A stretch of 64,000 nucleotides of DNA from Ecdyonurus torrentis (GCA_949318235.1 OX439136.1:12390427-12454426), one strand, 5' to 3'. Shown: positions 39,679-56,273, counted from the stretch's first letter. The notes: generated by a model from the sequence alone, not told the origin. Program-made: numbers and translations.

Positions 39679-39850
39679 TTATCAAAGAAAAAGCTAGAGA
39701 TACCAGCAAGGGCACAGTAGAAGTTCTATGTAGAGGTCAAGGTGTCTCGTTACTCAGAGTTTTAGCTGTAATGTTTATATAACTGATGACTTTGATTGAT
39801 AATGTCATTACAATGACAAAAGCTCTCAGTTTTATAAACATTATGTATAA
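39679..39850 (-). mobile_element. Penelope-like 3' fragment, internally deleted
   Basis: ACCAGCAAGGGC joins directly to ACAGTAGAAGTTCTAT. It then carries AACTGATGACTTTG, ATTGATAATGTCATTA and TGACAAAAGCTCTC, which are the terminal words of the 40.3-kb element in changed order. Confidence 0.65.
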
Positions 39851-40285
39851 CTGTGTCATCGACTTTATTATTTTGCATTCACCACTGCAAACTCATTGGA
39901 ATACTGTTTTTTAAGTCATATCTATAAATGGAAATAATAAGTGGTAATATTGATTAAAAATACTTTATACACCTTTTGTAAACAAGCAAAAAGTATAAAC
40001 ATGTACCAACAAAAAATTTAAAAAATTTTTTTTTTCATATTTCTGACTAAAAATCTGATACAATTTTTAAGATTTTAAAATCATATGACACAAAAAAAAG
40101 GGAAGCAATAAATTGGCAATGTTGATATTTTCAATATAAAATTATTTTGTGATTGAATGCAATGTATTTTACTATATATTTAATTATAAGTATGACTTAA
40201 GCTTTTATCTTAAATTATATATTGTCACATAAATAATAATTGTGCTATAATCTTCTACAGATCCTATTATTAACTATCATTCTTT

Positions 40286-41690
40286 AATGATAAAGAAAAG
40301 GATAGAAAAACCAGCAAGGGCCTTACCACAGTAGAAGTTCTATGGAGAGGTCGAGGTCTTGCATGGCACAGTATAATGTTATAAAAGTTTCTTTATAACT
40401 TGAGAGCTTTCGTCATATGATAATGACATTATCAATCAAAAGAGAAAATTACTTGAGCACATCACTGAGCAGTGTCTTGTCTTGTACTGCCGTGTTATGC
40501 TCTTGCTGGTTTGGAGTTGGTGGAGAGGGGTGGGGGTGGAGTAGGGAATCTGGGAAGGAGTGTGAATGAGTGAGGGAAGGAGTGAGTGAGGGAAAGGGAA
40601 AAAGGTGGGGAGGGGAGCGGGAATAGGGTATATTTTTGAAATATGTTAGCGAATATTAAGTCCAGGCAGCCCTTGGGCTTTTCTGGATCTTAATATATGT
40701 TGATATGCTAATTCATATTGTCGTAATGTCGCATAGTTGGCTGGGCCCGGAATAGTGCGAAGTATTGTTGATTTATAACATAATTGGAAATTTGATATGC
40801 CCGATGATCCCACACCAAAACCTAAGCCCCTACCTAGTGGATCTTTCCCCTGTCAAAACAACGGCAAACAGAGCAACAGAGGAAGGAGATGCGATACATG
40901 CATCACTCAAATCCCCAGCAAAACGTTTACAAGTCCCGTCACCAACCTTACATACCCTATCCACGGCCACAATACATGCACATCAGAAAACGTAATCTAC
41001 AAACTTGAATGTACCCAACATACCACCAACCCCACCACAGGCCAACAGGAAAAATGTCAAGCATTTTACATAGGCTTAACCACACAAAAAGCGAGAGACC
41101 GCATGAATGGCCACAGACAATCCGTAAAAAACAATGAGATGGAAAAACCTGTGGCTGAACATGCGGCCTCTCATGGCATATCAAATTTCCAATTATGTTA
41201 TAAATCAACAATACTTCGCACTATTCCGGGCCCAGCCAACTATGCGACATTACGACAATATGAATTAGCATATCAACATATATTAAGATCCAGAAAAGCC
41301 CAAGGGCTGCCTGGACTTAATATTCGCTAACATATTTCAAAAATATACCCTATTCCCGCTCCCCTCCCCACCTTTTTCCCTTTCCCTCACTCACTCCTTC
41401 CCTCACTCATTCACACTCCTTCCCAGATTCCCTACTCCACCCCCACCCCTCTCCACCAACTCCAAACCAGCAAGAGCATAACACGGCAGTACAAGACAAG
41501 ACACTGCTCAGTGATGTGCTCAAGTAATTTTCTCTTTTGATTGATAATGTCATTATCATATGACGAAAGCTCTCAAGTTATAAAGAAACTTTTATAACAT
41601 TATACTGTGCCATGCAAGACCTCGACCTCTCCATAGAACTTCTACTGTGGTAAGGCCCTTGCTGGTTTTTCTATCCTTTTCTTTATCATT
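40286..41690 (+). mobile_element. Penelope-like retroelement foldback copy (516-bp arms)
   Basis: The left arm 40286-40801 is the reverse complement of the right arm 41175-41690, equal length and almost without mismatch by eye. A unique 373-bp centre separates them. The plus-strand half is the 3' end of a Penelope-like element with the C-terminal endonuclease. The left arm is a second, shorter, antisense copy joined head to head. Both outer ends carry GATAAAGAAAAGGATAG and CCAGCAAGGGCCTTACCACA. The reverse transcriptase region is absent. Confidence 0.88.
40802..41330 (+). pseudogene. Penelope-like GIY-YIG endonuclease domain, 5'-truncated
   Basis: Open frame from about 40797 to TAA at 41328-41330. 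The element-derived part starts at DPTPKPKPLPSGSFPCQNNG. The domain landmarks are a CDTC pair, NVIYKLEC, then QAFYIGLTTQKARDRMNGHR (the GIY-YIG core with its Arg), VAEHAASHG (the catalytic Glu and His region) and the end KAQGLPGLNIR. In Penelope elements this endonuclease follows the reverse transcriptase, which is missing here. The first ATG lies in the antisense arm and is probably fortuitous. Confidence 0.85.
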
Positions 41691-41829
41691 GATCCTAACC
41701 GCGATGGTTTTTTCCTTAAATTGATATCATTCTTTAAAACTAAAAAATATTTTAGTTATGAAAATGATGGATAGTGAAGTTTATAAGGTATCTAATTAAA
41801 TTAGAAAATAATTTAAATTGTTTTTGAAA

Positions 41830-42330
41830 AATGATGAAAGAAAAGTATTGGAGGAACTAGCAAAGGATGGAAAGTCTCCAAGTTCTGTGAAATCTTGCTA
41901 TCACAGAAATGGTAAACACATTGAAGAGCTTTCAACACTAAACTCCAAGATAAAGTGGAAGGCGACCGATAAAGGCTTAAACTTGGAGCATATAGTATCA
42001 CAATCTCGATGCCTCCGTGTCAAAAGCGAGCATCTACACTTTCCAGATTTTCGAACAACGGTGTAACTTGACTAGCGGCCATAAGCTTAACATTGCAGAT
42101 GCTTGGCAGCGGAAAGTATAGATAGTCATTTTGTCGGAAATCTGGAAAGTGTAAATGCTCGCTTTTGACGCGGAGGCATCGATCTATCCAATTTGATTAT
42201 TATCTCTGTGCTAATAAGATTTTCACCAAACTATAGAACTCTCTTCACTATGGTTAAGCCCTTGCTGGTTTCTCCTATCATTTTCTTTCAAATTTATTAT
42301 ATCTAACCACTATTGTTACTTTCCTTATAT
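41830..42330. mobile_element. Penelope-derived foldback with a nested MITE
   Basis: The left half has GATGAAAGAAAAGTATTGG, CTAGCAAAGGATGG, AAATCTTGCTATCACAG and AACTCCAAGATAAAG. The right half has CTGTGCTAATAAGATTTTCA, AAGCCCTTGCTGGTTTCTCC and CTAACCAC. A separate inverted repeat sits inside at 42004-42186. Confidence 0.72.
42004..42186. mobile_element. Nested inverted-repeat element, about 180 bp
   Basis: TCGATGCCTCCGTGTCAAAA with GCGAGCATCTACACTTTCC is mirrored by GGAAAGTGTAAATGCTCGC and TTTTGACGCGGAGGCATCGA. The 48-bp arms have few mismatches and interrupt the Penelope-derived foldback, so it inserted later. Confidence 0.82.
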
Positions 42331-42352
42331 TCTCTTACTTAAAAGCGTAGAA

Positions 42353-42624
42353 AACCTTGAACAAAAAACATGCCTAATATCTTAATGTACCTAAATATCA
42401 ATGTTGATTTGGCTGGAGTTATTGATTTCTAATTTATTTTCTATTTTGGCAGCTGCAGGCTTATAACGTCACATCTCGCCTGTTTCCGCAAGTGTCGGGT
42501 TGACGTCATAAGCCCGCATCTGCCATTTCGTGAAATGAGAAATAAATTAGAAATAAATGACTCCAGCCAAATCATCATTGATATTTAGTTATGTTAAGAT
42601 ATTGGGCATGTTTTTTGTTCAAGG
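42353..42624. mobile_element. MITE family B, copy 2 (about 272 bp)
   Basis: CCTTGAACAAAAAACATGCC is mirrored by GGGCATGTTTTTTGTTCAAG. CTAAATATCAATG, GGCTGGAGT and ATTGATTTCTAATTTATT repeat inverted. The centre holds two CGTCA words, as in copy 1 at 29861-30158. Confidence 0.85.
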
Positions 42625-42842
42625 TAAGAATTATGTGCCTTTAAATTATGATTATTTTTTAAATACTGTACCACAAAAGTGAAGTAATTGCTAAATTTAT
42701 TCAAATAAACAAAGAGCAAATTAGTAAGAGAAAAACTAATGAACCTTCATAACATAAGACAAAATTTTAATTTTTATTATTTGATTTAATATTTTTCAAA
42801 CTTAATGGTGTTTTTTTAAAAATAGGATTGTAACAACACATT

Positions 42843-43215
42843 GCCTGTGTGGTGTAGTGGCTAGCGTGCTCGTTTGGCATGCTGGAGTTTCGGTGTTCGA
42901 TACCAAGCCGGGTTCGCCGTGAAAGGCCAACTTGTATGAGCGATGGTTCGAACGGTAAAGTTTCAGTATGTTTCAATGAGTACGTTGCCCCTGTAATATG
43001 TATGTTAGCCAGGCAGTTTGACCACCTCTCGTCCATAGTGGCGAGTGCTGCTGTCGTAAGAATTGGGGGTCCGAGCTGCACAGGTCTGGTATTAGGAGCC
43101 CAGAGGAGTGTGGTGGTGTGGTCTGATAAGCCACAGATCATTGTAAGACCTCTTACTAGAAAGGAGTTGTCCTGGCCTACCCCTAAAGGGAGTATGGCGT
43201 CATGATACTTATTTT
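42843..43215 (+). mobile_element. tRNA-derived SINE with target-site duplication
   Basis: A tRNA-like head has box A GTGGTGTAGTGGCTAGCG (about 42849-42866) and box B GTGTTCGATACC (42893-42904). The anticodon-arm-like CTCGTTTGGCATGCTGGAG resembles tRNA-Ala. About 300 bp of unrelated body follows, ending CATGATACTTATTTT. It is flanked by the identical 10-bp ACAACACATT at 42833-42842 and 43216-43225. The two moderately long open frames here are incidental. The SINE family was not identified. Confidence 0.88.
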
Positions 43216-43423
43216 ACAACACATTTCAAGAAGAAGAAAAACTCAATATATTTTCACTGCTTTTGTTTTTCAATGATTTATATCAATATTTATAAATCAA
43301 TATTATGAAGAGGTAGTTATGATGTTACTTATAGGTATCTGTATGAAGTTTGTAACTGTTATTTTATTTTGTGTAGTACTTACGTACTTGTCCTAAACTT
43401 ATAGGTTGTAATTTTGTGTGTAT

Positions 43424-43432
43424 GCATGCATG

Positions 43433-43511
<79 letters not shown>

Positions 43512-43512
43512 A
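43424..43512. repeat. (TG)n microsatellite with TGCA and GA flanks
   Basis: ATGCATGCATGCATG leads into more than 30 TG units, then a short GA run. No coding value. Confidence 0.97.
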
Positions 43513-44226
43513 AATGTGTATGAGTTTTGTACATTATGCTAATATTTAATTTTAGTATATATATAAGACAGCTCAACTTCTATTTCTTTTTTTTCTTTAT
43601 AATATATAGTAAAATAAAATGAAGTTTTAAGAAATATTAATTAAAATCTTTACATAAATCATGATATCTAAAATTTACTTCTTTTTTTCTGATAAAAAAA
43701 AAGTGTGTTGGATAAAATAACTATTTTTTATTGTCTTTATTTGAAAATCCCCATTAAATTTTCTCATATTTTGTTGCATATAGCAAACAGTGGAGGATAC
43801 TAAGTTACTTTATTGTATTTTATATTGTATTAACTTAATTAATGCACATATTAATATCACAATACAAAATATTTACATAATAAAACTTTACTCCCAAATG
43901 TCATATGCAGTACTTTCTAATTAAAAGGGAAATTACGTCCTTAATTTTGTGCAATAATTAGAAAATTATCCATTTTTGATCACATTATACTTTATTTTTC
44001 TTTTGTATTATTTTGTATTTATATACAATTCTTTTGCATCTTATTACTCATTTACAATTTTTTTTTTAATTATTATTTTTATTATTACATTATTGTGTAC
44101 TAGTTTTTAAGTATATCAATAATAAAATGAATATAAAAAATAAATAGCAAAACTCTTTCATTTTTAATCATAAGTATGATAACAGATATTTCAGTTCCTT
44201 GATTAGTTGTCAAATAATTATGAGAT

Positions 44227-45250
44227 CAATGATAAAGAAAAGGATAGAAAAACCAGCAAGGGCCTTACCACAGTAGAAGTTCTATGGAGAGGTCGAGGTC
44301 TTGCATGGCACAGTATAATGTTATAAAAGTTTCTTTATAACTTGAGAGCTTTCGTCATATGATAATGACATTATCAATCAAAAGAGAAAATTACTTGAGC
44401 ACATCACTGAGCAGTGTCTTGTCTTGTACTGCCGTGTTATGCTCTTGCTGGTTTGGAGTTGGTGGAGAGGGGTGGGGGTGGAGTAGGGAATCTGGGAAGG
44501 AGTGTGGATGAGTGAGGGAAAAGGTGGGGAGGGGAGCGGGAATAGGGTATATTTTTGAAATATGTTAGCGAATATTAAGTCCAGGCAGCCCTTGGGCTTT
44601 TCTGGATCTTAATATATGTTGATATGCTAATTCATATTGTCGTAATGTCGCATAGTTGGCTGGGCCCGGAATAGTGCGAAGTATTGTTGATTTATAACAT
44701 AATTGGAAATTTGATATGCCATGAGAGGCCGCATGTTCAGCCACAGGTTTTTCCATCTCATTGTTTTTTACGGATTGTCTGTGGCCATTCATGCGGTCTC
44801 TCGCTTTTTGTGTGGTTAAGCCTATGTAAAATGCTTGACATTTTTCCTGTTGGCCTGTGGTGGGGTTGGTGGTATGTTGGGTACATTCAAGTTTGTAGAT
44901 TACGTTTTCTGATGTGCAAGTATTGTGGCCGTGGATAGGGTATGTAAGGTTGGTGACGGGACTTGTAAACGTTTTGCTGGGAATTTGAGTGATGCATGTA
45001 TCGCATCTCCTTCCTCTGTTACTCTGTTTGCCATTGTTTTGACAGGGGAAAGATCCACTAGGTAGGGGCTTAGGTTTTGGTGTGGGATCAGTATGGGATA
45101 AGATTGCTTTAATATTTGGTGGTTGACGGAATGCTATTGGTGGTATTTTTGGTAACAGTAGGTTTGTTTTGGTGGTGGCTAAAATGGGGTGTGCATATTG
45201 TAACATCTGTCTGATTTCTTTTTCTAATTTGCAAATTTGCAAATTTTAAC
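44227..45250 (-). mobile_element. Penelope-like retroelement, 5'-truncated copy 2
   Basis: The 3' end (44227 onward, minus strand) is nearly identical to the outer arm of the 40.3-kb element, apart from a roughly 20-bp deletion in the purine-rich GAGTGAGGGAA tract. It extends further 5' than copy 1 by about 40 codons and then ends abruptly near 45250 in unrelated AT-rich DNA. No second arm is present. Confidence 0.88.
44565..45242 (-). pseudogene. Penelope-like GIY-YIG endonuclease, truncated frame
   Basis: Open from the truncation point to the stop at 44565-44567, with no ATG at its start (TTG at 45242). It carries KLEKEIRQMLQYAHPILATT, PPNIKAILSHTDPTPKP (the conserved NLxxxL segment before the endonuclease in Penelope proteins), FPCQNNGKQSNRGRRCDTC, NVIYKLEC, QAFYIGLTTQKARDRMNGHR and VAEHAASHG. 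From DPTPKP to the end it appears identical to copy 1, implying recent activity. The reverse transcriptase is absent. Confidence 0.87.
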
Positions 45251-45528
45251 ATTTCCAGATAAAAAAAAATATGGGCTTAAATAATATTTAACAATTAATA
45301 GATATTTATTACATTAGGCCTCTCATATTAATACAACAGGTATATATGTAAATTGAAAAGTAAAGAAATTTATGTTAGAAAGTAGTTTGCAGAAAATAGA
45401 ATAATTAGTTCAAATTTTTAGGACTTTTCACAATGGACTTTTCTTAAGTGAAAACGCTAATTTTTTCAAATTAAGAAAAAAGTTTGATTTCCACTTAAGA
45501 ATTTTTTTTCTTAATTTTTTACGTAGAA

Positions 45529-45596
45529 CTTCACTTAACAATTTTTTTTTCTTAAGTAGCTAATTAGAAGAATTAAGAAAAAAAATTGTTAAGTGA
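45529..45596. repeat. AT-rich hairpin
   Basis: TTCACTTAACAATTTTTTTT and TCTTAA are mirrored by TTAAGA and AAAAAAATTGTTAAGTGAA. Related TTAAGTGAAA and TTAAGAAAAA words recur through 45425-45600, suggesting several overlapping inverted units. Confidence 0.65.
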
Positions 45597-45623
45597 AACC
45601 AATTAATAATAAGAAGAAAAAAC

Positions 45624-46266
45624 ATTTGCCCCTTAGAAGTTAGGCAGCCAGTTTTACATACTTGCACTGCAAGTTGCCTACCCACCAGGTGATGTAAAAT
45701 AAGAAACTCAACTGTGCAATAACTTATGAAATAAGGGTTGAAACTCAAAACCAACCCTTATTCCATGATCTACTAAGATAGCGCTATCATTTAAAAAAAT
45801 CTAATTTTTCTTGTTTTTGTTTTTTATCAATGACTTCTATATTTAGGGGTAGTTTGGGGATGGACCCCCGATCTGTGATCAGTAAGTCAAGGGCTTTCCA
45901 ACCATATGCAAATTATTAAGATCCGCGTCCTAAACGTTCAAGGTCAAAAAAAGCACATTGCTTCTTTAATTTACATATGGTTGGAAAGCCCTTGACTTAC
46001 TGATCACAGATCGGGGGTCCAACCCCCCAAACTACCCCTAAATATAGAAGTCATTGATAAAAAACAAAAGCAAGAAAAATTGGATTTTATTTTTTTAAAT
46101 GATAGCGCTATCTTAGTAGATCATGGAATAAGGGTTGGTTTTGAATTTCTACCCTTATTTCATAAGTTATTGCACAGTTGAGTTTCTTATTTTACATCAC
46201 CTGGTGGGTAGGCAACTTGTAGTGCAAGTGTGTAAAGCTGACTGCCTAACGTTCAGGGGCAAAAAG
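45624..46266. mobile_element. Large inverted repeat (about 290-bp arms, about 53-bp spacer)
   Basis: Left words TTTGCCCCT, GTTAGGCAGCCAG, AAGTTGCCTACCCACCAGGT, AACCAACCCTTATTCCATGA, GATAGCGCTATCATTTAAA, AGGGGTAGTTTGGGG and GGCTTTCCAACCATATG recur reversed in order and complemented on the right. Divergence is low. No transposase; superfamily unknown. Confidence 0.85.
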
Positions 46267-46269
46267 TTT

Positions 46270-47458
46270 TAAATAACAAAAAAAAAAAAAAAAAAAAAAA
46301 TCATGTTAATAAGTACTTTTTTAGAATGAAAACTAAGATAAAGAAAATGTAATATTAATTATTAATAAAAAAAAATAGTAATAAGAGGATTGATTTAATT
46401 GATAAACTCATGGATAAATAAAAGTTGTAATAAAAGTTTATATTTATAAACAATTTTATTGTAAATATCAGATACAAAAACAACTTAAAATTACACTTAG
46501 TTAATGAGTAAAATTATATTATTATAAATATTATTATTTGTTAATCAAAATTTTAAAGCAACAAAATTTTGATCAATATTTAATTTTACTGCACTGAAAA
46601 CTTTCAATTTTACATAAAATTCAATACTGACTTTTTCCATTCATTAATTACATAATAATTATATTATTTGTTTCATATGAATTTTTGTTTTTGAATATTT
46701 TGTTCTATTTTAATAATAATAATAGAGGCTCCATTATATAGCACTCTCATACAATGCAGTTTTAATATTTATCATTAATGTGTTTTATATTATATATAAA
46801 ATTTATTGTTGCTATATAAAATCTCATGAAATCATGATCATGGGAAAATAAATAAAACTTGCAAAATAATACAAAATTTACCATAAACAAAAATAAAAAA
46901 TAATTAACAAAGTTTTTGATCTATTGTATTTTTCTTATAGGAATAATAAAAATTCAGGATTAAAAACAGTATATCATTCTAAATAAATCTATTTGTATAC
47001 CTCGAATTACGTCAACTAAATCTTTTTTGGGTCATGTTCTGATGTATAGATTTTTTTTTTCGATTAAATTTTTTTAATTTGGTATTTTAATTTAGTTTTA
47101 ATTCATAGTTCAAAATAAGGTTTTTGTTCTGCGTCTTTTCCTCTGGTGTTTTGAAAATTATATCACTTTAACAGGGGGGAGGGGGGTCGCTAAAATATAG
47201 AAGACAAATTAGTGTTCAGAACATTATACAATTACAACTGTAGTACACTAAGGTCCTAGCATAGCACAAATATATTTTATTACATATTCTAAAAAGAGCT
47301 TGAATTTTGAAAGTGTTATAGAAGACTTCTATTTTTATAAAATGCAAGTTTGTTTTTTTGTTTTTTTTTTATCATTCATGCCAATATAACTTCTACAGTG
47401 TTTTAAAAATTTTAGGACCTGTGACCAGGAGAATAAAAAAAAAATATTAAAAATGCAC

Positions 47459-47494
<36 letters not shown>

Positions 47495-47590
47495 GAAGTC
47501 GAGTATTATCATTCTTTATTAAATTATTATATATTATGGTATTATTAATTAACTGAATTCTGTGCCAAATCAGTATAATCACAATCAGTA
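46270..47590. other. Intergenic AT-rich DNA
   Basis: No gene or complete mobile element recognised. A 21-base A tract at about 46279, a 30-base A tract at 47461-47490 and a short G run near 47175 are the only landmarks. Confidence 0.6.
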
Positions 47591-47596
47591 TATGGA

Positions 47597-47790
47597 GGGC
47601 TACGCGGCAATTTGGAACTTGTGCAGCCTCCGCGCGCGCAAGATTGAAACATATGGATTCTCCGCGCACCTACTTTTTGGCACATATGCAGCCTCCGCGG
47701 CCGCTAATATTGAAACATTGTGTAATCTCCGCGGACGCTGCGAATGAAACATATGTACATTCCGCGCGTACGAAAAGTGACACATCTGAA
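47597..47790 (+). repeat. CG-rich 33-bp tandem repeat array, forward arm
   Basis: Five to six units of 31-34 bp with the pattern GAAACATATGnATTCTCCGCG plus about 12 variable bases. Unit starts are near GAACTTGTGCAGCC, GAAACATATGGATT, GGCACATATGCAGC, GAAACATTGTGTAA, GAAACATATGTACA and GACACATCTGAA. It is strikingly CpG-rich in an AT-rich setting. A near-identical array lies inverted at 48876-49088. The open frames across it are only by-products of the 33-bp (11-codon) period. Confidence 0.8.
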
Positions 47791-48875
47791 TAATTTGCAG
47801 AGTTTTATGATTACAAATTTTAAGCACAAGTTTTTTAATTTCTCTGATGCAAAACTTAACGCTTTAATGATTTAATGATGTAAATAAAATTTAAATAAGA
47901 TATAATAGATAATTTTACAATAAAAATATATTATATACCATTACTTTTTTTTAAATTAATATGCTAATAATGTTTTTAAAACGAAGTTTTTATTTATTTT
48001 AAATGGAAAATACTTTTCAAAGCTCTGATTTTTGTTATAATAGAATTTTCTTGTGATTCATTTTATGAATTTTAAAGCTACCCTACCTCAAGTCAACTTA
48101 TGAATGATCAGCTAGAGTATTTTCTTATCATACATGCACTTCAAAGGTCAAAATTGTAAACATCCTGTCTAGTTGACTATTGCCGGTAAATGTTTCAGTT
48201 TTGCTTGTGGAGAGTGTAGTTGTATTTTTAGTTATTCCGTATAAATTTTATGATTGATTTTTTCAAAAAATTAAATTATTTAATTTAAATTATAATAATT
48301 GCAGTGAATAAAAAAAAAGCAGAGCATGTGTGAAGTGTGTAATTTTATTGTAGTGTTGGTTTTTTTGATAAGATTATTTTTTATTAAAAAAAATAAAGAA
48401 GAGTCTTAAAATTTTAAGGTAGGTTTCTTTATGTGTTATTTTAGGTGATAATTTAAATTCTTTAAGTTAGTAGAGAAGCAGGTGTTAAAATATTTTGATG
48501 AGGAAAACATTTCAAATTTTACTGTTAAAAGTATGATTTTATTTCTTTTGAACATATGCATTTACTTTTCATTGCTTGTTTATTTTTTTTTATTTTTTTA
48601 TTTATTTCTGTTTTATTTATTTATTTATTCATTGATTCATTTACCTATTTATAAATAAATTTATTTATCTATAATTGCTTCATTTATTTATATGATCATT
48701 TATTTATTAATTATCTGTCTATTTATAATTTGATTTTTAATTAGCTTTTTTTTTATTATTAACCTATTATTTTTTTTTAAATACAATTTTAAATTTATTA
48801 TCCGATGATATTATATCATCCTCCATGTAAATTTTATCTGTAAATGCAATTCATATCGGTAGGTATAGCTTTTTT
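47791..48875. other. AT-rich spacer between inverted 33-bp arrays
   Basis: About 1.1 kb without a convincing gene; contains degenerate TTTATTTATT runs near 48580-48730. It could be the interior of one mobile element whose subterminal regions are the two arrays, or ordinary DNA between two insertions. Confidence 0.5.
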
Positions 48876-49088
48876 CAGATGTGCCAAAATATAATTCTTC
48901 AGATGTGTCACTTTTGGTACGCGCGTAATGTACATATGTTTCATTCGTAGCGTCCGCGGAGATTACACATGTTTCAATATTAGCGGCCGCGGAGGCTGCA
49001 TATGTGCCAAAAAGTAGGTGCGCGGAGAATCCATATGTTTCAATCTTGCGCGCGCGGAGGCTGCACAAGTTCCGAATTGCCGCGTAGA
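48876..49088 (-). repeat. CG-rich 33-bp tandem repeat array, inverted arm
   Basis: Reverse complement closely matches 47597-47790 unit by unit (CTACGCGGCAATT.GGAAC, AGCCTCCGCGCGCGCAAG and so on), with only a few differences. It has one extra weak unit (TTTTGGCACATCTGAAAAAA) at its inner side. Confidence 0.8.
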
Positions 49089-49095
49089 TATTTTT

Positions 49096-49166
49096 TTAAA
49101 CTCTTTATCGTAATTTAATTCGAAAATTTGACTGCTTTACGGCTTTACCAAATAAAGAGTTTAAAG
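49096..49166. repeat. Short inverted repeat beside the array
   Basis: TAAACTCTTTATCG and CCAAATAAAGAGTTTA pair across about 45 bases. It may mark a mobile element end next to the 33-bp array. Confidence 0.45.
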
Positions 49167-49621
49167 TAATATACTGAATAAACTGATTTTGCACAATTTT
49201 ATAAATTTTATAATTTGAAATTTTGCATGCTTACTCTCCCCCCACCCCTTTTATGTTCAAATTTGTCTCATCCTTAAAGTATCACTGAAAAAAGTTTTTT
49301 TCCTGGTCTTTTTTACAACTTTTTGTCAAATTACAAATTACCTCAGTCCCTCGTTTTCAGGCTTTTTTCTTATTATTATTGATATTATTTCAAATTGCGC
49401 CAAGCAATGAAAAACTGCTAATATTTACGATTTTACAGTTTTATCACAAAGTCACTAGGCTATAAGGACGTGTAAATTATCCACTTTTAAAATTATTATT
49501 TGACTTTCATGAAGTACAAATCATATATAAACAATAATAATATATAAATAAAGCTCGTATAGAATATGTGTAGTAAAATAATTTTTTGTTTGCTAGTTCC
49601 TATTTATTTAATTAGAGATCG

Positions 49622-56273
<6,652 letters not shown>

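Noticed and set aside
40500..40630. G-rich tract as a G-quadruplex regulatory site
   Set aside because: The GGGGTGGGGG and GTGAGGGAA tract is part of the Penelope terminal repeat and occurs in all arms; there is no evidence of a separate role.
42843..42910. Possible tRNA-Ala gene
   Set aside because: A and B boxes are present but the cloverleaf is degenerate, no acceptor stem closes, and it continues into a SINE body flanked by target duplications.
42767..43205. 124- and 108-codon frames on opposite strands
   Set aside because: They lie within a tRNA-derived SINE with target duplications; no protein similarity.
44684..44938. 84-codon frame antisense to the Penelope endonuclease (also at 40957-41211)
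   Set aside because: Mirror frame of the GIY-YIG coding region; the minus-strand or plus-strand sense frame is the recognised one.
47460..49068. 60-85 codon frames with Cys/Arg/Ala-rich repeats
   Set aside because: Products of the 33-bp tandem repeat, whose period is a multiple of three, so frames stay open by structure.
47597..49088. CRISPR-like array
   Set aside because: Units are directly abutting 33-bp repeats without unique spacers, in a eukaryotic genome.
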